Source: Verrucomicrobiota bacterium
GTDB lineage: Bacteria; Verrucomicrobiota; Verrucomicrobiia; Limisphaerales; JACDHS01
NCBI GenBank assembly: GCA_013820875.1
Contig: JACDHS010000001.1
Coordinates: 1 to 64,000, forward strand
Reading direction: 5' to 3'
Length of the DNA stretch: 64,000 nt
The notes below the pieces were generated by a model. That model was given only the letters and a program-made list of their open reading frames with translations. It had not been told where the DNA came from and did not search any database. Positions 53,601 through 59,876 of this stretch are shown one piece after another. The translations under genes and the position numbers were made by a program. The first letter of the stretch is position 1, and every line of letters begins with the position of its first letter.

Positions 53601-54424
53601 GCGAAGCCTGGACGGCATCTCTTCAAGGCGACCGCGCGACATGGAGCCTGACCAACACGACCGACATGGCAAATGCCTATACGCTGGCGATCTCTGGCGC
53701 TGAGAACAAAGAGGATGGACCTACCGGATTTGGTGGCGCAGCGGTTTCTGTGGTCAACATCGGCAAGGTGAAAGTCTCTGGCAAAAACGGGGACGGCTCG
53801 AACCTGAAGGCCGGCACCTTTTTGTCCAAAGAGGGATACATCCCTGTGTATTCGCCTGCTTATATCCGTGAGCGGATGCATGAAGGAAAGAACCTGAAGG
53901 AAGCTCATGGATCGGTGATTGGCTGGGTGCAACTGCTGCCCAATACCAATTCATTGAATCCGGAAAATCTTGCGCCGCTTGGAATCGTGCATTGGAACAA
54001 GCTGGTGGCGAGCCCGGTTGAAACCGAAGGCTATCCGAGCGCATTCAACATCACTTCGGATATTCTGGGCTCCTTGCAAGGAACTCCCGTCCTCAAAGTG
54101 CTGAATCTGACAGAGGCTACCGCGACATTGTCTGGAGGCAATCTCATCGAGCCTCTGTCGGCAGATGGCCCTTACAATGAGAAGAATGCCTTGGCCATTG
54201 AAAAGGCTTTGAACACGCAATTGCAATTGAAGCTTGGAGTGAACATCAAGACTGGACTGATGAAAGGATCATTCCGCCATCCCGGTAATCCAGAAATCGC
54301 AACAAAGTTCACTGGTGTTGCATTGGCAGATTATAACATTGGACTCGGCTCGTTTATGGATGCCGGAGTGAGCGGCGTGGTTGAATTGGGAGCGATGCTG
54401 CCCCCGGAGCCATCTGTCGAATAA
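47645..54424 (+). CDS. Largest gene: 2259-residue secreted Ig-like/beta-helix protein
   Basis: Signal peptide with hydrophobic core 'ILQASLCLAMAQSAFA'. Layout: beta-helical strand repeats (~45-480, 'TVSADNTATFTGPLKVSAGT'), a cadherin-like domain (~485-590), four Ig domains (~595-940), a second beta-helical stretch (~945-1490, 'VNTYSGDTLIEEGVLALTG'), a second cadherin-like domain (~1500-1605), another Ig, a bacterial-Ig-like domain (~1700-1790), an InlB-like repeat and a ~382-residue C-terminal domain shared with the 41234 protein. Both beta-helical blocks end with the same sequence pattern ('TGNLDIQAT', 'VSG.V.N.AA.KF.V.Y'), so half the protein is an internal duplication. No enzyme domain seen. 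Probably an adhesive or polymer-binding surface protein. A clear terminator follows. Confidence 0.85.
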   Translation: MKINRLSQPPYGGFLKAKLIRRGTMILQASLCLAMAQSAFAADRFWYGNTGCVEGGGGSGQWGGTSGTGISWKTVDDGVCGGQIAWINANGDDAIFGGTGGTVSVRNISTAGNSHTINRIHVKAGDYIFVAYNENAGNQLITSGRFTVDANCTADINVAATIRALRFSTPTGQPLILDGAGTFRFQNTNNRLLVNGIHITGGGTYDCTIGTADRGWGIAPAEFVADFLMISNNSTLQISTTTSPGVNRGVTIGNGGGRIQASSANTISALITGSSTLTKLGNSTLTVSADNTATFTGPLKVSAGTLALSVNGSFAGSPTITLDSGATLNASVRTDGTLAIGGSQKLTGAGTVTGIVSLTGTVAPGSEGVGTLNLTGNQTWNPGGAYEFEFASTTGVAGTDWDRLNITGNLDIQATDEVTFTIKVATPGDDASNFDNDEAAAWTISSVSGTVDNYAANKFAVNYADVSNDLAGGTFVMDEIPLTVKFVPNQAPTASNPTLERGAGAPGQIQIVQLGSDPDGDGILIVNFAETTPEGATVSSDGTYLYYTPGPNGNVGDTISYTIRDARSYRAGDTFRTASGTIAVTVGAGSGPVITQQPGSQTLNYGATATFTVAAGGAGELTYQWQKNNVNIEDEEGKISGVTTLSLAIANVTASDAGAYKVLVTDDDGTTPSSTATLTVNDPAITQQPEGQTVAAGANVNFSVTAIGGGTLGYQWTKGGNDIFGATTSAFNLSNVSQADAGMYAVVVTGASIVTSQGAVLIVIDPPSLSGLANSTKDYNTTATFTVVASGVGPFTYQWKKGIESLSNGGKISSATGATLNIANVTYQEAGSYTVDVTNGGGTTSASASLTVNDPIITTQPVSQSKKVGHSVTFSVVAAGSETLGYQWRLEGTDIASATGSSYTLNSVQLSDAGEYSVVVSHIGGSVTSEDATLTVIVPLPAGDRFWAANSINAGGAGAWNTTAEKWGLDSAGPFDVVWDNENLDSAVFVGDGVQPGAISIDAPVTVNKIIVTNANATPGYSFTGTIPITFAGEDAKIHIHGPATPQDNNTSATNTVAVTAPLSGPVLIKDGPGRMNVNNTGNSVGKWIIKGGSVTVNGANNSANRIFGSGVPAEPMTDFITMDGGGVGFQAAGSFAVGVNRGIYLGEGGGMLGNSDGAGVITIDGPITGPGSLYFPSFASWPGRVQGANSTFIISNQDNNFEGNIFVETCTITLGNDQVFPATATLFLGDGGALNGHLNLNGFHQTIAKLVIESTGNSRVRDSIGGGSLSASEFDLRRASVAQTTTAPLAGSGFLRKTTSGQINLSGVNTYSGDTLIEEGVLALTGSGSFDYSPNIYIAADATLSVTGRTDGTLHLGSAQTLSGSGSLVGALSVNGTLAPGTSIGELSSGSLTWNSGAIYEWETASVTGTAGEDWDHLNITGNLDIQATVENRFIIQIKAPSEGFENFDNNVAAEWVIASVSGSVLNFAADKFDVDYSAVINNLAGGIFTVALEAGSLKVKFIPNGAPVASSPTVARVSGQPVSIAIANLASDPDNDAIELVNFSETTAEGATVSVDGSNLVYTPGANGDVPDSISYTVRDARAYRIGDTVRTASGTATIVIEFAPSVVISPNPATVPLGGSVTFTAGVTGTEPLTFQWSFNGLPINGAITSIYSITGVYSDQQGTYTCDVSNSAGNASADAELTITNSASDIAPPLVKLLSPLPKAIVTEGPLVTLKGSATDDVQAARVTLVLNGVSYLVDVTLPDPAKPKIGAWETTLEVLVGTNTLTLQAEDYTGKKSAVLSTFFVYGVPEPFTLEVVGSGTVAMKLPKLLLGTGPNNITLNIAQNYQLTAIAPPGQVFSNYYRVDTEQEVSTDLIYAFVMETNLQLRANFIENPYNQFAGVYHGLFFNPADVVHDQSGYLQMKVKPASTPKINGATFSAKLLIDGNAASASGKFDLNGRATVTVSRAKFGKDPLTLTLRLPVGEEAASVPGDQILGTVSEGEAWTASLQGDRATWSLTNTTDMANAYTLAISGAENKEDGPTGFGGAAVSVVNIGKVKVSGKNGDGSNLKAGTFLSKEGYIPVYSPAYIRERMHEGKNLKEAHGSVIGWVQLLPNTNSLNPENLAPLGIVHWNKLVASPVETEGYPSAFNITSDILGSLQGTPVLKVLNLTEATATLSGGNLIEPLSADGPYNEKNALAIEKALNTQLQLKLGVNIKTGLMKGSFRHPGNPEIATKFTGVALADYNIGLGSFMDAGVSGVVELGAMLPPEPSVE

Positions 54425-54451
54425 TAAGTTACAGAATCAAATCGAACTGCA

Positions 54452-54480
54452 ATCCCTCAGAGGCAACTCTGAGGGATTTT
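54452..54480 (+). terminator. Intrinsic terminator of the 2259-residue gene
   Basis: ATCCCTCAGAG, loop GCAA, CTCTGAGGGAT: an 11-bp perfect stem followed by TTTTGATTT, 28 nt after the stop codon. The clearest intrinsic terminator in the window. Confidence 0.9.
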
Positions 54481-54493
54481 TGATTTCGGTGCA

Positions 54494-54557
54494 CTCCACC
54501 TTCCGATTGCGGAGTGAAAATTCCGTAAACACAATCTCCACCCTCCGATTGCGAAGT
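54494..54557. repeat. 22-bp direct repeat before site 9
   Basis: CTCCACCTTCCGATTGCGGAGT at 54494-54515 (quoted core TTCCGATTGCGGAGT) and a copy at 54536-54557, 20 of 22 bases identical. Each has a small TCCG-ATTG-CGGA-type fold. Lies between the terminator and regulon site 9. Confidence 0.65.
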
Positions 54558-54575
54558 CATTTGGCACTCGCATCC

Positions 54576-54624
54576 TCACTCAATTGAGCGATGGACATGA
54601 TGTTCCTGCTCCTTGCATTATATA
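54576..54624 (+). promoter_or_regulatory. Regulon palindrome site 9 (TCACTCA-AT-TGAGCGA) with -10
   Basis: Palindrome 54576-54591 followed by T. TATATA at 54619-54624 is a good -10, 27 nt downstream (CATTAT is 24 nt away). Transcription would start near 54632, making the ATG at 54636 the likely start, with almost no leader. Confidence 0.77.
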
Positions 54625-54635
54625 AGTGCGCAGCC

Positions 54636-57600
54636 ATGATTTTCCCTCACCAAAAAAACAATAAAGCAACGGATGTTGGACTGACAACCGTCTTCATCTC
54701 CCGGTGTTGCCTAAAGCCCCGCGAAAGCATCAGATTCACCCTCTCTCTGCTTGTTTTGTTCGCTGCATTTACCTGGTCAGCTCATCATTGGAATGTATCC
54801 GCACAAGAGGGGACAAAATCGGTGCAAATCCGGTTTATGGACAGCGCAACCGGTTATGCAATTCAGCCGGAACACATTTCCATTCGCTCGCATGGGTTCG
54901 ACGCAGGCGAAAAGTTGCCTCAAACTTTACATTCCGATAACGGCGGCCGCGCTTCCGTTCAACTGGAGCGGGGGCGTTACACGATTGCGGTCAGTTCACC
55001 AAACCACGAGCCGATGTCTGTGGAATTTGAGGCGAATCAGAACCGTTCTTCGCGGATGCAGTTCATGTTGGATCCGATTCAGAAACCGCTCGAACTGCAG
55101 GTGGAACAAATTGAAGCGTTGCATCGGGTGGGTGAGACGCTTATCCAGGGATTCATCGTGGATGATCACACCGGCGAACCTTTGCCCAATGTGCGGGTGA
55201 TATCGTCTGCCAGCAGGACAGCAGCGGTGACCGATGCACGCGGTTTTTTCAGATTCCATGTTCCGGTTCCAGCGGCGCAACATCTTGAACCAACAAATCT
55301 TACCCTGGAAAAGCCGGGCTACCGCACTGAGGAACGGCGCTATCTTGAATTATGGTCACGCGGGGATTTGACATACTGCATCCGGTTGGAGCGCGGCAGC
55401 GGACGTCAAGTCGTGGATGAACGTGGATTACGTCGGCGAGAAGGGGGCGTTGGTGAACCTTTGGACCTGGAGAATAATTTTGAAAAATCCATATCCTACG
55501 CTGCGGAATCAACGATGGAAGAACCCGGTGTCCCTGATGCATCACCAGCAACGTTTAATCCCGCCACTTCTGAACCTGTCGTAATGGCGGCCACAACCCC
55601 GGCGAACTCGACAGTGCGTGTCCCGCGAAATATCCGTGTGGATAAAGTCGGCACGCTGCACTACGTCAGCATGGATTATTACGTCAAACATGTGTTGCCC
55701 GCGGAATGGATTTCCTCCTGGCATACGAACAGTTTGAATTCGGGGGCAGTTGCGATTCGTTCTTATGCTATTGCCAGGATGAACAACTCCGGTTCAAACA
55801 GCAGTAGCGACATTTGTGGAACAAGCACCTGCCAGGTTTTTAACCCGACACTGACGACAACGCGAACGGATCGCGCGGTGGAATTCACCGAGGACTATGT
55901 GATGGTCAACAACAGCGGCAACATCTCCAGCACTGAGTATTCCGCGGAAAACAATGGTCCGAACAACGATTGTGGTGACGGATTCACCGCTCCCACCGGG
56001 GGTTGCCTTTACGACCCGATTTGCATCGGGCAGTCCCGCTCCGGGCACGGACGCGGCCTCTGCCAGCGCGGTTCCAATCGCTGGGCAAATGGATCCAGGG
56101 GATATTCGCAACGAGACTGGATTTGGATTCTCGAGCATTATTATCCGAACCTCAGATTATTTAAAGGCGCCCCGCTGGTGGTTGGTGACGATGTCAAATC
56201 GCGTTCCAGTAATTGCAATGTGCGAGCGTGTCCCGGCGGCGGAATTGAGAGCGGAGTTTCATGTGCTTTGATCACCACAAAAGCGTCGGGACAGACCGGC
56301 GTCATCATCGGCGGACCAGTTCGTATTACGGAGGATGATAAAGGGTTTACCTGGTATCAAATACAATGGAATGACGGGAGTTCCACAACCGGATGGTCGT
56401 GCGAGAACTATATCGAGCGAGTGTTCCCCGCGCCCACTGCGCCAACTGGCCTGAGTGCCGCCGCAGTTTCGACGAGCCAAATCAACCTCGCGTGGACGGA
56501 CACGAGCGACGTCGAAACCAGTTTCGAAATTGAACGAGCGCCAGCGGCCTCCGGACCCTGGATAGAAATTGCAAGGGTTGCCGCGAATGAGACGACGTAT
56601 TCGGACGGAAATCTTTTTTCTGCCAGCACATGGTTTTACCGGGTGAGAGCGCGCAATGCCGGAGGAGCCACGAGTTACACGACCATTGCAACTGCCACAA
56701 CGCATGGGGCGGTTGCGCCGACGCTGGCAGCGATCCCGAACCGAACGATTTCACAGGGCGCAACCTTTACGTTTACTGCGGCTGCCACCGCGCCTGAGCG
56801 CATGCAACTCATCACTGATTTCGAGCCGTTCATGAGCGAAACAGCCAATGGCGTGGTCTTGTTCCAAATGCCGACGAACTCCAGCACCACTCGCAATTTC
56901 ATCAATTCAGCGGTGAACGTCGGGACCAACAATGTTGCTGCGGTGACCGATAATTATCCGGTCATTGGCTACACACCCGGCAAAGTGCTTCTGGTCACGT
57001 GCCAATTCACCAATGCCAGCAATCCCTGGCTGCGTTTGACCACAGAAGGCACGGCGACGCTGCCCAACCCAGTCATTGATTTCACAAAGAAGCTGCGGTT
57101 CAACATCCGTTCCGATCGCGACATCCGTGTGGCAATCGGTTGCCGTGAAACAACAACGGCGACAGGAACAGCCATTGGTGCAAACGGCGGGATCACCGGA
57201 CCAATCGAATGGGTCGGAGCAACGAATGTCGCCGGAACCGCGCCAGTGCCGAGTCGTGTGATTATCTCCAATTCGTGGACCACACTGACGTTCGATTTCA
57301 AGAACGAGCCAATCCGGAATTTTTCCGGTGGAAACGGAATTCTTTCCACAGCATCCGGATTGGGAGTGCTGGAACATCTCGCAATTGTTCCGGCAGGCGG
57401 CACCGGAGTTTACAACATTTACGTGGATAGCTTCGTCGTGGTCGGTATACCAGGATTCACATACAGTCTGGGGCCAAATGCGCCGAGCGGAGCCAGCATC
57501 CATCCGGTCACCGGTGTATTCAGTTGGACTCCGACGCAGAGCCAAAGTCCCAGCACGAATCTCATTTCCGTGATTGCAACAGACGACACATTGCAGGCAT

Positions 57601-58439
57601 TGAGCGCAACGAACACGTTTACTGTTGTGGTTCAGAATAGTGTTCCGAACAGTCCGCCGATGCTCGCGCCCATTTCCAATCGCACGATCAATGCGGGGCG
57701 AACCGTCACCGCCACCGCCGAAGCCTTTGATCCGAACCCGGGCGACACATTGACTTTCAGCCTTGGCACAGGCGCTCCTGCAGGCGCTTCGGTGAATGCA
57801 GTCACAGGCGTCTTCACCTGGACGCCGGGGGATGCGGACATCAACACGACACGGACCATTACGATGCAGGTCACTGACGATGGCTCGCCCTCGTTAAGCG
57901 GTTCGACCAGTTTTGATGTCGTTGTCCTGCCGAGGAATAATCCGCCATTAATCTCGCCGGTCAGTAATCGCTCCGTTCATATTGGATCCTCGATTGTGTT
58001 AACGAATACCGCCTTTGATTTCAATTCAGGGGACGTGTTGACCTTCAGCCTTGATCCTGGTGCGCCGACCGACGCGATTATCAATCCAACTACCGGCGTG
58101 TTCGTATGGACCCCGGGTGCAGCCGCGGCAAATTCAGTGAATTCAATCACCGTTCGTGTAACCGACAACGGGTTCCCACCATTGAGCGGCAGCACGACTT
58201 TCAACGTGGCAGTCGCTCCCACGCTGGAGACGGATAGTATCTCGATTTCTGACAACACGATTACCTTCACATGGAGTGCCCTTGCAGGCGTTACTTACCG
58301 AATCGAGTATAAGAGCAACCTTTCGGATGCAAATTGGACACTGCTTGCGCAGGTCACTCCCGCTGATTCAGCCGGAACATTCTCCGAAGAAATTTCTGAA
58401 AGTAACCCGCAGCGATTCTATCGCGTCGTAAAAGATTAA
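54636..58439 (+). CDS. SpoIID-type secreted protein with Ig/cadherin modules (sister of 41234)
   Basis: 1267 residues from the ATG at 54636; an ATG at 54591 overlaps the regulon palindrome. The signal segment is 'FTLSLLVLFAAFTWSAHHWN', preceded by ~35 polar residues. Carboxypeptidase-regulatory-like domains lead into a SpoIID domain with Glu357 in 'HVLPAEWISSW', then 'SLNSGAVAIRSYAIARM', 'DICGTSTCQVFNP' and 'GHGRGLCQRGS'. An SH3-like module, Fn3, the same nested galactose-binding-like domain and two further He_PIG/cadherin-like domains follow. It ends 'PQRFYRVVKD', like the 37225 protein, and lacks the long C-terminal domain of its sister. The amidase gene begins 3 nt (GTG) or 63 nt (ATG) after its stop. 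Confidence 0.88.
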   Translation: MIFPHQKNNKATDVGLTTVFISRCCLKPRESIRFTLSLLVLFAAFTWSAHHWNVSAQEGTKSVQIRFMDSATGYAIQPEHISIRSHGFDAGEKLPQTLHSDNGGRASVQLERGRYTIAVSSPNHEPMSVEFEANQNRSSRMQFMLDPIQKPLELQVEQIEALHRVGETLIQGFIVDDHTGEPLPNVRVISSASRTAAVTDARGFFRFHVPVPAAQHLEPTNLTLEKPGYRTEERRYLELWSRGDLTYCIRLERGSGRQVVDERGLRRREGGVGEPLDLENNFEKSISYAAESTMEEPGVPDASPATFNPATSEPVVMAATTPANSTVRVPRNIRVDKVGTLHYVSMDYYVKHVLPAEWISSWHTNSLNSGAVAIRSYAIARMNNSGSNSSSDICGTSTCQVFNPTLTTTRTDRAVEFTEDYVMVNNSGNISSTEYSAENNGPNNDCGDGFTAPTGGCLYDPICIGQSRSGHGRGLCQRGSNRWANGSRGYSQRDWIWILEHYYPNLRLFKGAPLVVGDDVKSRSSNCNVRACPGGGIESGVSCALITTKASGQTGVIIGGPVRITEDDKGFTWYQIQWNDGSSTTGWSCENYIERVFPAPTAPTGLSAAAVSTSQINLAWTDTSDVETSFEIERAPAASGPWIEIARVAANETTYSDGNLFSASTWFYRVRARNAGGATSYTTIATATTHGAVAPTLAAIPNRTISQGATFTFTAAATAPERMQLITDFEPFMSETANGVVLFQMPTNSSTTRNFINSAVNVGTNNVAAVTDNYPVIGYTPGKVLLVTCQFTNASNPWLRLTTEGTATLPNPVIDFTKKLRFNIRSDRDIRVAIGCRETTTATGTAIGANGGITGPIEWVGATNVAGTAPVPSRVIISNSWTTLTFDFKNEPIRNFSGGNGILSTASGLGVLEHLAIVPAGGTGVYNIYVDSFVVVGIPGFTYSLGPNAPSGASIHPVTGVFSWTPTQSQSPSTNLISVIATDDTLQALSATNTFTVVVQNSVPNSPPMLAPISNRTINAGRTVTATAEAFDPNPGDTLTFSLGTGAPAGASVNAVTGVFTWTPGDADINTTRTITMQVTDDGSPSLSGSTSFDVVVLPRNNPPLISPVSNRSVHIGSSIVLTNTAFDFNSGDVLTFSLDPGAPTDAIINPTTGVFVWTPGAAAANSVNSITVRVTDNGFPPLSGSTTFNVAVAPTLETDSISISDNTITFTWSALAGVTYRIEYKSNLSDANWTLLAQVTPADSAGTFSEEISESNPQRFYRVVKD

Positions 58440-58502
58440 ATCGTGAAAATCCGTATCGAAGATTTGAGACAGAAAGAACCAAAGGACGCTTTGCCGTGTT
58501 TT

Positions 58503-59558
58503 ATGCCGGCCACGTTTCGATTGCTCGGTTTGCTGGTGGTTTCGCTTGTGACCGCAGGCTGCCAGACTACTCCGCGTCCCGGCACAATGGCGCCCCGAAC
58601 CGGCGATGAAATTGTTGTCGCGGGAAAGTTTGTTCACACCGGGACACCGGTCGTGTTGTGGATGGATCCCGATGGATATAATGCCTATCAAACGGAGAAC
58701 CCCGCCAGTACCGCTCAAACCATTGATGCGGAAACTTCCAACGCCGAACCCAGACGCACACGGCCGACCCGCCGTTACAGCCAGCGCAGAGGAAGCGATT
58801 TGACCGATGCCGAGAATGAGCGGGTGCGCAAGGATGGATGGGATTTGCCCACGCTGCAAAAAGTGGTGGATCAATTTGTCCTTCACTACGACGTCGCGGG
58901 TACCAGTCGGAATTGTTTCAATGTGCTGCAAAGACGTGGCATCAGTGTGCATTTCCTGCTCGATATTGACGGCACCCTTTATCAAACGCTCGATCTGCAG
59001 GAGGCCGCCTGGCACGCCACGACTGCCAATAACCGCTCGGTTGGCATCGAGATCGCGAACATGGGCGCTTATGGGAAATTCGAGAAAAGCCCGCTGCCTG
59101 CCTGGTATAAAAAGGACGAAGAAGGCAATACGCGCATCGTTCTTCCGCCTCGGTTTGGCGATGGCGGAGTGCGCACGCCGAATTTTGTTGGGTATCCGGC
59201 ACGCCCGGAGCCTGTGACAGGCCGTGTGCAAGGCGGACAATTGACGCAGTACGATTACACGCCCGAGCAATACAAAGCCTTGAGCCATCTCGTCGCCGCG
59301 CTCTCAACCACGCTGCCCAAAATCAAATGCGATTATCCGCGTGATGCCGCAGGCAACCTGATCCTGCGCAAGTTGCCGGAAGAAGAATTGGAAGCTTACG
59401 GCGGAGTACTTGGGCATTTCCATGTGCAGAGCAACAAAATTGATCCAGGCCCGGCCTTCCAATGGAATTTGGTAATTGAGAACGCGCGCAGGTTGATGGA
59501 GGAAAATGCCGCAAATGCCCGCCGAGCGCCGGTTTTGCGTTCCCCTCGTCAGAGCTGA
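58503..59558 (+). CDS. Lipoprotein N-acetylmuramoyl-L-alanine amidase (Amidase_2 family)
   Basis: 351 residues from the ATG at 58503, which gives a lipoprotein signal ending in the lipobox 'LVTAGC'; a GTG at 58443 would add 20 residues. A basic, Arg-rich linker follows (~65-105). The T7-lysozyme-like amidase fold shows 'FVLHYDVAGTSRN' (zinc His ~127), 'EAAWHATTANNRSVGIEIAN' (second His ~170) and 'GHFHVQSNKIDPGPAFQW' near residue 306, matching the family's H/K...DPGPAF block. It removes stem peptides from peptidoglycan, producing glycan strands that SpoIID-type enzymes can cut. It is in an apparent operon with the SpoIID gene just upstream. Outer-membrane or inner-membrane anchoring cannot be told. 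Confidence 0.92.
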   Translation: MPATFRLLGLLVVSLVTAGCQTTPRPGTMAPRTGDEIVVAGKFVHTGTPVVLWMDPDGYNAYQTENPASTAQTIDAETSNAEPRRTRPTRRYSQRRGSDLTDAENERVRKDGWDLPTLQKVVDQFVLHYDVAGTSRNCFNVLQRRGISVHFLLDIDGTLYQTLDLQEAAWHATTANNRSVGIEIANMGAYGKFEKSPLPAWYKKDEEGNTRIVLPPRFGDGGVRTPNFVGYPARPEPVTGRVQGGQLTQYDYTPEQYKALSHLVAALSTTLPKIKCDYPRDAAGNLILRKLPEEELEAYGGVLGHFHVQSNKIDPGPAFQWNLVIENARRLMEENAANARRAPVLRSPRQS

Positions 59559-59561
59559 GGC

Positions 59562-59669
59562 TGGGTGGAACGGGCTACGGGAGTCGCCCACCATATTGTG
59601 AAATTTTGAGCGCCCAACGAATCGGCGGCAAGTTGCCGCAGATAACGGCCAGGTTGGCCGTTCCACCCA
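59562..59669. repeat. Small element bounded by 12-bp inverted repeats, with internal hairpins
   Basis: TGGGTGGAACGG (59562-59573) and its exact complement CCGTTCCACCCA (59658-59669) bracket an 84-nt interior. Inside are GCGGCA-AGT-TGCCGC (59625-59639) and AACGGCCA-GGT-TGGCCGTT (59644-59662), an 8-bp stem. No ORF. It resembles a REP- or MITE-like palindromic repeat. It fills a third of the ~300-nt gap after the amidase gene and could also help end that transcript. Confidence 0.65.
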
Positions 59670-59740
59670 TCGCAACTGCATCGTTGCGGCTAAAACTTTC
59701 GAAATCAAAAGTCAGTCACTTTTTTTAGCTCCTGAAATCA

Positions 59741-59785
59741 TCACTCATCTGAGTGATAGGCAATCTTCTGCGTCTTACCTATCAT
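59741..59785 (+). promoter_or_regulatory. Regulon palindrome site 10 (TCACTCA-TC-TGAGTGA) with -10
   Basis: Palindrome 59741-59756 followed by T. TATCAT at 59780-59785 is a good -10, 23 nt downstream. Leads the metalloprotease gene with a leader of ~85 nt. Confidence 0.75.
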
Positions 59786-59876
59786 CTGCAAACCGTAAGC
59801 ATGTGGTCTGACTGTGTACATCTCTGCATTATGCTGGCGATGATCAAAACACTTCGTCGTCACCGTGCGCCGCCGT

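Noticed and set aside
37225..54424. Type V autotransporters
   Set aside because: The passenger-type strand repeats are present, but no C-terminal 12-strand autotransporter barrel can be recognised.
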